From the NCBI GenBank assembly GCA_016293615.1, contig JAEDDX010000068.1:1-12656 (forward strand): a DNA stretch of 12,656 bases, written 5' to 3'. Shown piece after piece: positions 7,401-12,656 of the stretch (positions are counted from its first letter, which is position 1; each line of letters opens with the position of its first letter). This DNA comes from Acetatifactor sp. (GTDB lineage Bacteria; Bacillota; Clostridia; Lachnospirales; Lachnospiraceae). The position numbers and the translations under genes were made by a program. The notes under the pieces were generated by a model. The model did no database searches and was not told the DNA's origin. It saw only the letters and a program-made list of their open reading frames with translations.

Positions 7401-9731
7401 AAAGTCTGCAAAACGCGCCACATGGAATGTGATGGGCACAGAAACCTCCAGACCCAGATGAATACCGCTCTCGTTGCCTTCAAAATGGCGCAGTCTGGTG
7501 TCGATATCTGCCTTCACCTGCGGCAGACCCACCTCCACACGCTTCATGGCGCCCGGTGCCGCGCGCAGATCTGAGTAGGGGCTCGTGATCTCCACATTGG
7601 CGTTCAATTCTTCACTGAGCGTCTGCTCCAGCTCAGCAAACGAGTCGGTTCGAATCGTCAGTTCGCCGATCTGTCTGGCAACCTCGTCCGCAAAACCGCT
7701 CGAAAGTGCCTGCGCTTCGATGTTGCTTTCCAAAGCCTCCACATCCGCATCGGCCAACAGATCTCTTCCCTCTATCATTTCCGTGGTATAGACATCCATT
7801 GCGGCCCTGACTTCATCCCAGGTCTGCGGCTGATAGGAAAGGATATACTTTCCGTCTGACATAAGTACACTTGTGATTTTGCCGTAGGTGAGCGTACCCG
7901 GATCATTGATATCCCGGTACAGAGCGAGATAATCACCCTCCTCCACCGTCGCATCCGCAGAGATCATGGGATTCGCTCCGGTGCTGCCGTCAAAGCTAAG
8001 CTCCTCCAGATTCACGGTCACACTGTTGTTGCCCGCATCGCCGTCCTGATCCTTGGCCAGATCCAGAGGCAGCACATCCGGCATAAAGAGAACATCCTCC
8101 GTCTTGGAGCCGCGATAAGAATACTGTGTTCCGTTGACTGCCGTGATCTCAAAGAAGGAGATCGTATGTCCGTCATCAGAGGACACAATATCATCCATGG
8201 CAGGAATCACGTCGCCCGCATATACGGCGATCTGATCCCCGACCTTCAGCCGGCTGCCCTGATAGGTGAAGCTTCCCGTGGTACTGCTTCCCTCTTTTGT
8301 GATGGCTCCGTCCATACCGACCGCCATTGTTGCAACCGAAACAGACTGTGCTTTTTGTCCGTTCACAGTCAGGTCTGACAGTTCTTTTACACTGATATAC
8401 TTCAGCTTGGGATTCAGGGATACATTCCTGACCTCATCCTTATGGATCGATATCTCATACTCGCGGATCGTGGTATCAAATCCCGTAAAATACAAATCGT
8501 CATTGTCTAAAACAAGCTTATAATTTGAGCCTTCCTTCCAACCGGTCTTCTTGCTGATCGTATAGGTATTGTTACCGGCGGCGGACAGAACCAGCGTGAC
8601 ATCCTCCGTGAAATCACTCAGATTCTTCAGCGAACAGGCACTTAAAATCTGCTCTGCGGTCAGCGCCTTGCTCTTATCGGTGACCTGAATCACCAGCGAT
8701 GCGCCGTCCGCGTCAATGGCCCGCGCAAAGGTGGCGATGGTATGTGCCTCAAACGGTTGATTTTCCGTATAGGATGCGTATAAGGTGGTATCATTTAACA
8801 GACGGTCTGCGGTACCCACATATTTCGTGCATTCTGCATCATAGCACCAGCCTAAGAAGGTATAGCCTGACTTGATGGCAACGGGAAGCCCGTCCAAAGT
8901 TGAGCCCGGCGCACGGGTCTCCTCCTCAAAGTCAATGAGATAGCCCGGATTCTGCGGGTCATCCATGGAGCCGCCGTTCCCTTCATAGCGAAGCGTATAG
9001 TTATTACTCTTATGGGTGATCTGAAAGGTCAAGGTATCCTGATACTGCCCTGCAATTTCAGGCTTCCCGGTTACCTCGCAGACAAAAACTCTCTCCTGGC
9101 TCTTCTCGGAAGAAGAAAGAGACATCACGGAGGTATCGTTTCCGAGCGGCAATAAGGTATCCTTATCTTTAAGAAGATAGGACAGCTCGGCGCTGTTGTT
9201 CTTCAGGTTCCAGTCATTCTGCGAACGGACACAGACCGATACCGATTCCTGCTCGTACAGACCTTCAGACTCTCCGCTGATCTTCAACTCAGAGCCGTCC
9301 GCCGCCACACTCGCCGGGATGTCGATATAATAATAGGCATCCGTCCACTTTGCATAGAGAACCACCGGTCCGGAATAGTCCGCATCACTGACTTCGGTGA
9401 CAGCCGTTCCGGCAAAGTCTTCCTGCTCATACCAGCCTGCGAACGCATATCCCGGCTTGCTGATATCCGACCCGTCCGGAAGCTCCTGTACCGGATAAGC
9501 ATCAGGCACCTGATATCCTTCTGCAAATGCTCCGCCGTTACAGTCAAACCCCAGCGTCTTGTCCGTCCGGGCAGCGGCCCGGGTCGTCGCCTGCGTTTCC
9601 GCGGACTGCACCTGAGCGCCTGCATTCCCGTTAGCGCTCTCTGCGGCTTTGGCAGGTATCTGTACGGATGATGCAAGGATGGCAACACCCAACAGATAAC
9701 ATAAGAATTGTTTCCATAAACGCTTTCTCAT
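1479..9731 (-). CDS. Giant secreted InlB B-repeat / MucBP-like surface protein (2750 aa)
   Basis: The protein starts at the ATG at 9731, which has a GGGGGGA ribosome site 6 bases upstream. Residues 1-30 are a signal peptide (cleavage near PAKA-A). Two InlB-type repeats (94-130, 288-321) flank a beta module (132-243). Residues 330-635 are mixed beta domains. Residues 640-720 are helical and 860-925 partly so. Residues 730-1110 are a long, strand-rich uncharacterised domain. From 1230 to about 2300, InlB B-repeats (GY.F.GWY...LYAKW) alternate with about seven MucBP-like domains, period 137-161 residues; shorter InlB-type units continue to 2590. I count about 14 InlB-type units in all. Residues 2591-2750 are a unique beta-rich C-terminus. 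No sortase signal or C-terminal membrane helix is present. It is the first gene of the operon. By family analogy it is an adhesin-like protein; the ligand is unknown. Confidence 0.9.
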   Translation of the reverse strand: MRKRLWKQFLCYLLGVAILASSVQIPAKAAESANGNAGAQVQSAETQATTRAAARTDKTLGFDCNGGAFAEGYQVPDAYPVQELPDGSDISKPGYAFAGWYEQEDFAGTAVTEVSDADYSGPVVLYAKWTDAYYYIDIPASVAADGSELKISGESEGLYEQESVSVCVRSQNDWNLKNNSAELSYLLKDKDTLLPLGNDTSVMSLSSSEKSQERVFVCEVTGKPEIAGQYQDTLTFQITHKSNNYTLRYEGNGGSMDDPQNPGYLIDFEEETRAPGSTLDGLPVAIKSGYTFLGWCYDAECTKYVGTADRLLNDTTLYASYTENQPFEAHTIATFARAIDADGASLVIQVTDKSKALTAEQILSACSLKNLSDFTEDVTLVLSAAGNNTYTISKKTGWKEGSNYKLVLDNDDLYFTGFDTTIREYEISIHKDEVRNVSLNPKLKYISVKELSDLTVNGQKAQSVSVATMAVGMDGAITKEGSSTTGSFTYQGSRLKVGDQIAVYAGDVIPAMDDIVSSDDGHTISFFEITAVNGTQYSYRGSKTEDVLFMPDVLPLDLAKDQDGDAGNNSVTVNLEELSFDGSTGANPMISADATVEEGDYLALYRDINDPGTLTYGKITSVLMSDGKYILSYQPQTWDEVRAAMDVYTTEMIEGRDLLADADVEALESNIEAQALSSGFADEVARQIGELTIRTDSFAELEQTLSEELNANVEITSPYSDLRAAPGAMKRVEVGLPQVKADIDTRLRHFEGNESGIHLGLEVSVPITFHVARFADFTITVTATFEQEVRVAINVDGEAVWKTWGIFPYIADYRVTASLDLYEYTGIALDINFKTEQTDNFPLYTTGGNADAQFKKKQKIANNVSNIVSELQDMMEDGREYISDKSPLLANIQSRGALQEEISVAKSLAERYADLIEDEGDWVEIYTRNIQNKHIRILYVIDIAIELDFVVWANVNVSIGVSFWYKNAKRYVFNLHVKGRKATSDTINIAEEEYEFSAYAMGTIGLKAGVRLTVRVGLISTELASVGLSAEVGGYVQLWGYLYYILKYTASAGRNTRAIGALYLEIGIYLDIKFRAQALANAFTYAPTLFEAMWPIYTAGTRENVLDFADTGDTVCEMKYEMREAGLPEDFFTMNYMDMKEGLDDGEYFTKIYEDDSDKYFVIEMTNDAFSYDPKTNIISVNPGSEKSLDGEMIVTWKNQPGTFNTKPFQKKVKLHWDMLRDGYVIGFISNGGTYVSPIGKRYGGAITKPADPKKQGYAFAGWYLDEELTQPYTIPDVMPDVDTLAYAKWTPVQVEYTVKSYLQGANGLYEVPEDGVETGKAFAGTTVTPTPKVITGYKVPEPTSIRVNADGSSLVEYTYTRQKYTATFKADDEVVSTGSYRYGTLLPVPAVYKPGYDFAGWIREGNTVTEEVPLEVPANDVTYFASWKPQSGIGYTVRYYVQEESGNSYRLDSIEYLTGETGATVTAPAGAYSTAAYHVKDNAPLPQGVVAADGSLELRVYYDLNTYTVTYNTSAADAVMPDGCAMTFTARPQQKILTQIPTRDGYRFLGWYLDADCKTVFDNTMPSRDITLYAAWERKEVSYVVRHYQENIALLNEYGYPTGEEAGYTLIEEETFFAAPGASVTPAVKAYDGFTAPAAVTKEVTADESGNGTLVIEYKYSRNEYRIEWKIYYASSGDGLSTVVQFLPYGASITQPNTDKETVKQGYRVDGWYEDEELTKAFTHKTMPGYDLVVYPKWVPKSIEYKVTYEFWDGDDLLYQLTDTYTGLADSVIEPPVVKTFEGYTFDEDTRLAEFKINPNWPYVDYRYNINTHTLTYQYETDSGTMTEPVTKKYGENTIRENPVRDGYAFAGWYTDAGFENLYVDTTMPDRDMTLYGKWEIGMQSYQVVHYLTQQDGTKGNLYLVENLYGMSGTEVTPSSKAPEGFADVPTVTHTLVPGSVANNRIEYVYPRKQYQVTYHLNGGTGTGQDTETLAFEAAISNAASRAGYSFAGWYLDEALQTPLTDAKMPAHDLTLYAGWNAQKSLYKIEHYREDALTGAYRLAEFQYEYAFTDSVVQPEARQYYGYQTPETKSGVVSADPSNCLVIPYYYDCTVHTLTMIDAVSGENAAVGTVTEEKKSGSMIQTQTRKGYLFDGWYKDADYTEKYNAAMPDEDLTLYAKWIPQMSEYQFVYQKQTLNGTYVNEKVVRGTAQVGTFVTPEEVLNIEGHTAPEVKSFEITENANRNVFLVQYSRNRHTVTFKQDNGEGDIIRQGYYGSDMTAPVPKKEGYVFVGWSPSVAVTIPDEDVTYTAQWKKRTYLLTFHVDGKITSTAYEYGQKISLPEDPKKEGYLFKEWSGGVPYTMPARDLNLTATWLTWSYLITYNLNGGSMSGNPTSYTYDTPTFTLKQPTKEHYRFAGWSGTGVEGSTLNLQIRENSMGNLYLMANWEDITHTVTYADNGATLGMGVQEIAEAKPTKLWKCTAAPTGYQFVGWSLSKDNPSLAYTDGQLIESIDKDMTLYPMYEPIQYPVRVEYRDQYTYDTYYYDFMSTNKLPVVSVDDTRRHKWGYNLNAWYLDAATGTSMMKLTLPKYDSFTMAYPKPIRLKADWTPNNKYVYTPSDRDRNSYDITDESGREVTFTFYVDGRQTDVPETGDYGLGDGGDYVINMDNISYDVVSKNYSKINIKTAYSLTILHDGYAIMRIKYKPKNGEEVSWTEKSTDLQNAKGITSDKFQLDRTDIEYIKFEFDADGGKIDEYLLWNMKIEFEFE

Positions 9732-9782
9732 CTGATATCCCCCCGTTTATATGAACCCTTACTGGCAAAAAAAGTATATTCT

Positions 9783-9811
9783 ATCTTATTTTATCAAAAT
9801 TTATCTGTCGA
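9783..9811 (-). promoter_or_regulatory. Candidate sigma-A promoter for the surface operon
   Basis: On the minus strand, TCGACA (9806-9811, 5 of 6 matches to the -35 consensus) is followed 17 bases later by TAAGAT (9783-9788, 4 of 6 to the -10). It lies about 50 bases upstream of the giant gene in an AT-rich stretch. A rival -10, TATACT (9773-9778), has only a poor -35 at the right distance. This is a consensus match only. Confidence 0.4.
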
Positions 9812-9878
9812 TAACAGGCTCTATTCGAGGGAAAAAAGTGCCTTTCTCCGGCATCGGCGGGGGGCTCAAAAAGCGTCC

Positions 9879-10562
9879 CTAATACAATACATCATCCTGC
9901 ATTTCCCGCACAAAACCGCTCTCCTTAAGTGCTGCCGCCGCTTCGGGCGGATATTCCTTCACCACAATGCGCTTTTTGCCGGGCAGGATTCTGCCCCGCT
10001 TATACTCCTCCGCAAACAGTGTCAGTGCCTCCTGCCAGGACAATCCGAAAGCACCCGCTGTCGTATGGGGGCTTTCTTCACCTTCTCATGGTTGATCCAT
10101 TGCCGCACCGGCACGAAACTGTCCGCGCACACAATTCCCTTTTCTATCAGGGAAAGAATCGTCTCATGAGGGGACTCTCCCGACAGCACATTGTTCAAGG
10201 ACTGCATAAAACTGGCGCCGCGCTTTGACAATGCTTCCGCCACGAGTCTTTCCCTGTCTGACAGCAGCTCCCACGGCACTTCGGGCTCATTGTCCCAATC
10301 GATCCTTTCCGCAGCATGAAAGCTCAGCTTTCCCTTCTCCTCCGCCTGCCAGAAGTATTCTCCGGCTGCCAGAAAGCTGTCCAAAAGACCCTCTCTGTAA
10401 TTCCGCACTCTGGCCGGCAATGGCAGGCCGGGAAGTCTCCTGCACCTGCGTAGGTCTCCCCAGCTTCTCCCGAAACCACGCCGCTGTCCCGTTGTCAAAT
10501 CATTGCAGAAAATCACTCATTTCTCTTCTCAACCATTCCTTCTGCCCAACCGCCTTCTGCAT
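9879..10562 (-). pseudogene. Decayed C-terminal remnant of an Lhr-type DEAD/DEAH helicase
   Basis: Three reading-frame pieces, read right to left, match the C-terminal part of Lhr-family ATP-dependent DNA helicases. The first (10562 to about 10440) reads ...LQ*FDNGTAAWFREKLGRP, with a TGA at 10500-10502 where a Trp would fit. After a one-base shift near 10440 the next reads LPGLPLPARVRNYREGLLDS, then GEYFW, ERLVAEAL, KRGASF and SFVPVRQW, all typical of the family. Near 10065-10090 the frame changes again and the chain resumes as GAFGLSWQEALTLFAEEY and ends GFVREMQDDVLY at the TAG at 9879. Lhr proteins have well over 100 further residues between the last two pieces, so an internal deletion accompanied that shift. 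The helicase core is absent. Any helicase activity is lost. Confidence 0.8.
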
Positions 10563-11067
10563 CCCGCTTTCACAGGCTTTTTTTCTCTTCGATTTTCCAT
10601 CAGCTTTCCATCTTCTTCCAGATATTTCCCTGCGTTATGTTACTCTGATCGGCTTTACGAACCCTCGTAAGAGAAACATGCGGGAAACGGAATTCCCTCA
10701 CAAAAGTATAACGCAATATAAATGGACTGTGTGAATTGATTGAGATGCTTTTTCGATTTCTCCTGATGCTTCTTGTGATCATAAACTCCTTTTTCTAGAT
10801 CAATATCCCGGCAAGCCTGTGTGTCTGAAGATGACGATAGCGAGATGTTGGGACTTAGTCTGTATACTTTGCGGCCTTCTGCACCGTTACGCCGAGGTCC
10901 TGGCAAAAGGGCGTCTGCACAAGGCTTAGATTTTAAGTACACAATTCCGAAAAGGGAGTAATAAACAAAAGCCGCATGTCTCTACAAGCGCTGCGCAGGC
11001 AGGATCAAAAGAACAGTGGGAGCTTACTCACAAACGATTGAATTTCAGACCGCATTCATAGCGAGAC
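10563..11067. other. Intergenic stretch without a supported gene
   Basis: About 500 bases with no ORF that I can call. On the plus strand the frame is open from 10744 to the TAG at 10929 and reads LDQYPGKPVCLKMTIARCWD and then CGLLHRYAEVLAKGRLHKA near its end. It looks protein-like but has no good start (the only ATG, at 10831, leaves 32 codons and has no clear ribosome site). The minus strand over the same bases is also open (10655-10942) and less protein-like. It may be a gene fragment of unknown origin. No tRNA, rRNA or clear terminator was seen. Confidence 0.4.
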
Positions 11068-11267
11068 AGCACGACATGAGCATGCAACGCAGTGAATACG
11101 AATGGTCCCTTGGCATGTGCTTATCACGCAATGTAATGTGGAGGGCTCCTTGGCATGTGCTTATTACGCAATGTAATATGGAGGGCTCCTTGGCATGCGC
11201 TTATTACACAATGTAATATAGATGACACCTTGGCATGCGTATACTACGCAATGTAAAGTGAATGACA
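11068..11267. repeat. 40-bp tandem repeat, 4 clear units plus a degenerate fifth
   Basis: The string CCTTGGCATG recurs at 11108, 11148, 11188 and 11228, an exact 40-base period. A more diverged unit (11068-11107) precedes them, recognisable by its ACGCA.TG..ATA core. Units 2 and 3 carry a dyad, TATTAC then 5 bases then GTAATA, which is partly lost in units 1 and 4. As 40 is not a multiple of three and no frame is well placed, the array is not coding. Iteron-like protein binding sites or a plain minisatellite are both possible. Confidence 0.85.
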
Positions 11268-11311
11268 CCGCAGGAAACCGGAAGGTATCGGTTGATTTTA
11301 ATTTTGTGGAA

Positions 11312-11776
11312 ATGGAATCTTTTTGAGCATATTTTCCCTATAGACCTAATTATCTGGACTCTTCTTTCAGGAATGGAATCTTTTTGAGCATTTTTTCCCT
11401 ATAGACCTAATTCCCCGGGTTTTCTTTCAAGAAATGGAATCTTTTTCAGCATATTTTCCCTATAGACCTAATTCCCCGGGTTTTCTTTCATGAAATGGAA
11501 TCTTTTTGAGCATTATTTCCATATAGACCTAATTTCCCGGGTTTTCTTTCATGAAATGGAATCTTTTTCAGCATTATTTTCCTATAGACCTAATTTCCCG
11601 GGTTTTCTTTCATGAAATGGAATCTTTTTCAGCATATTTTCCCTATAGACCTAATTTCCCGGACTCTTCTTTCAGGAATGGAATCTTTTTGAGCATATTT
11701 TCCCTATAGACCTAATTTCCCGGGTTTTCTTTCATGAAATGGAATCTTTTTGAGCATATTTTCCCTATAGACCTAA
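11312..11776. repeat. 61-bp tandem repeat, about 7.6 units
   Basis: The hexamer GGAATC recurs at 11314, 11375, 11436, 11497, 11558, 11619, 11680 and 11741, always 61 bases apart. About 40 bases of each unit are highly conserved (ATGGAATCTTTTT(G/C)AGCAT, then TATAGACCTAATT). The other 21 bases come in two types: a CCCGGGTTTTCTTTCAtype after units 2-5 and 7, and a GGACTCTTCTTTCAG type after units 1 and 6. The array is AT-rich and non-coding. Its function is unknown. Confidence 0.92.
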
Positions 11777-11861
11777 TCTACTCAACTTCCGGATTTCTGC
11801 CGTGGCAGATGAAAGCACTTTAATCATCATAGATTCCTTTTGATACATAATTCCTTGCTAG

Positions 11862-12019
11862 TATAGCAGTTTCTTAATAACCGGACTTTTTGCGCAGAAT
11901 ATTTTCGTGAGTGTGCCATTCAAAAAACGCAGGCGTAGCGGGCTACGCTGAGGATTTTTGGATGGTGCAATTGCGGAAATAGGCAAGCAATAAAGTCCAG
12001 GTAATTAAAAACTGTTATA
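11862..12019 (+). mobile_element. 158-bp fold-back (MITE-like) element, copy 1
   Basis: A non-coding element bounded by TATAGCAG on the left and CTGTTATA on the right, with CTAG (11858-11861) and CTGG (12020-12023) outside. Imperfect terminal inverted repeats of about 30 bases include GGACTTT (11883-11889) against AAAGTCC (11992-11998). The centre forms a hairpin: 11901-11926 pairs with 11955-11980 (19 Watson-Crick pairs, 6 G-U pairs and 1 G-A mismatch, read on the plus strand), topped by a stem around GTAGCGGGCTAC. There is no ORF inside, so a transposase would have to come from elsewhere. The plus strand is assigned because all six wobbles are G-U only on that strand. It lies about 40 bases past the end of the broken DUF4143 gene. 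Confidence 0.75.
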
Positions 12020-12058
12020 CTGGTTCTATGATACACTCCTATATCCAATAATCCGTTC

Positions 12059-12552
12059 TCAAATCATCCGGACCGGCACACTATCATTATCTCTGTCAAT
12101 TGCACCAAGTACAGACTTCATACAAAGAACTGCCCCTTAGAACGTGGTGTTGATGACTTATCAAGTAAACCAAACGCCTTTATCAACTCTGTCCCCGAAT
12201 TAGATATTTTCTTAATCTCAATCGGATTCAGAACTCCATCATGTTCCGAGACGACATTAATCTCTTTGGCATTCTTATCACGATAGTAGTACATATACGG
12301 TTCCTTGCCACAGTCAAGGTACGTTTTCCTAATTCCTGCACTCACATAATTCTCTGGTACATCGTTTCGTAAATAACAGGACTAATAACGCCGAATAGTT
12401 TTTCGAGTGAGCGTGACAAAAAACGTAAGCGTAGCGGGCTATGTCGAGGCTTTTTGTCATGTGCAATCGGGAAAATGGGCAAGTTATTTGGTAGCGTTAT
12501 TTAGAAATCGGTGTACTAGTATTGCACCATTCATAGCACCGCTTTCCAATGT
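12059..12552 (-). pseudogene. Broken DUF4143-type AAA ATPase gene (C-terminal part), split by fold-back element copy 2
   Basis: The C-terminal domain of the AAA-ATPase/DUF4143 family is recognisable in three pieces. At 12549-12517 the minus strand reads LESGAMNGAIL; after the inserted element (copy 2) it continues from 12354 as ENYV, then IRKTYLDCGKEP, YYYRDKNAKEI and PIEIKK. At the C4 run at 12133-12136 the frame is lost (premature TGA at 12118-12120), but the next frame carries the family-like ending GAVLCM...DNDSVPVRMI to a TGA at 12059. One extra G in that run would rejoin the frames. The N-terminal ATPase part would lie right of 12552, where the 74-bp repeat array begins instead. In this family the ATPase is often of unknown cellular role. 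The copy here cannot make a full protein. Confidence 0.8.
12358..12515 (+). mobile_element. 158-bp fold-back (MITE-like) element, copy 2, inserted in the DUF4143 gene
   Basis: Same length and orientation as copy 1. It begins TACATCG and ends CGGTGTA, with CTGG (12354-12357) and CTAG (12516-12519) outside. Inverted arms include AAATAAC (12371-12377) against GTTATTT (12496-12502) and AATAAC (12384-12389) against GTTATT (12483-12488). The main stem, 12397-12422 with 12451-12476, has 19 Watson-Crick pairs, 4 G-U pairs and 3 purine-purine mismatches on the plus strand. The apical segment GTAGCGGGCTA is shared with copy 1, but many stem bases differ. It interrupts the DUF4143 reading frame between the codons for GAIL and ENYV. 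Confidence 0.78.
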
Positions 12553-12656
12553 TTCTGCAGGCACTGCCCATTCGCTCGGCTATCGCCGTTGCTCATGGCG
12601 CGCTGGCGCGCCCCTTCCTCGTGCGTTTCTGCAGGCACTGCCCATTCGCTCGGCTA
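12551..12656. repeat. GC-rich 74-bp tandem repeat, continuing beyond the window
   Basis: A 32-base string starting GTTTCTGCAGGCACTGCC at 12551 recurs from 12625 to the last base of the window, a 74-base period. The unit contains GGCGCGCTGGCGCGCC and is much more GC-rich than the sequence to its left. As 74 is not a multiple of three, it is unlikely to be a coding repeat. The number of units cannot be seen. Its left edge touches the DUF4143 remnant, so it may have replaced or invaded that gene. Confidence 0.75.

Noticed and set aside
9773..9797. TTGATA / TATACT as the operon promoter
   Set aside because: The spacing is only 13 bases, too short for a sigma-A promoter; the 17-base pair at 9783-9811 is preferred.
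10655..10942. Minus-strand ORF of 95 codons
   Set aside because: No ribosome site, no recognisable motif, and the plus strand over part of it looks at least as protein-like. Neither is called.
11016..11216. Plus-strand ORF of 66 codons over the 40-bp repeat
   Set aside because: The repeat period is not a multiple of three, so each unit is read in a different frame; the product has no protein-like pattern.
11312..11776. CRISPR array (about 40-base repeat, 21-base spacer)
   Set aside because: The would-be spacers are nearly identical to each other (only two types), and no cas gene is present. It is a plain tandem repeat.
11963..12107. TGGTGCAATTG in element copy 1 and its reverse complement in the DUF4143 remnant as a larger inverted repeat
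   Set aside because: The match is 11 bases, lies within codons of the ATPase fragment, and does not extend; chance is the simpler reading.

Overview
The window looks like chromosome of a Gram-positive Clostridia species, most likely Lachnospiraceae. The basis is strong GGGGGG/GAGAGG ribosome binding sites, Gram-positive signal peptides, a giant InlB B-repeat surface protein, and decayed genes of types common in that family. The genus cannot be read from the sequence.

Positions 1-9811 hold a tight minus-strand operon of four exported or membrane-tethered proteins. A candidate sigma-A promoter (9783-9811) precedes a 2750-residue secreted giant protein (1479-9731). Next come a single-pass membrane protein (897-1433), a small secreted beta-domain protein (432-884), and a secreted protein with a divergent InlB-type domain and a Thr/Pro/Gln-rich tail (1-416, cut by the window edge). 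Gaps are 45, 12 and 15 bases, so they should be co-transcribed. The second small protein appears to share a beta module with the N-terminal part of the giant protein. A cell-surface assembly is a reasonable inference, but its ligand or partner is unknown.

Positions 9879-12656 look like a genomic scrapyard with no intact gene that I can support. It holds a decayed C-terminal piece of an Lhr-type helicase (9879-10562), about 500 bases without a confident gene, a 40-bp tandem repeat (about 5 units), a 61-bp tandem repeat (about 7.6 units), a broken DUF4143-type ATPase gene (12059-12552), and a GC-rich 74-bp tandem repeat running off the right edge.

The most interesting find is a pair of 158-bp fold-back elements (11862-12019 and 12358-12515). 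They have the same length and orientation and lie next to CTAG/CTGG tetranucleotides. Both fold over their whole length. Their sequences differ, but the pairing is kept by double compensatory changes, and every wobble is G-U when read on the plus strand, with no A-C mismatch in the main stem. The second copy splits the DUF4143 gene; removing it with one CTAG restores the conserved protein motif. This fits a MITE-like mobile element whose plus-strand RNA structure is under selection.
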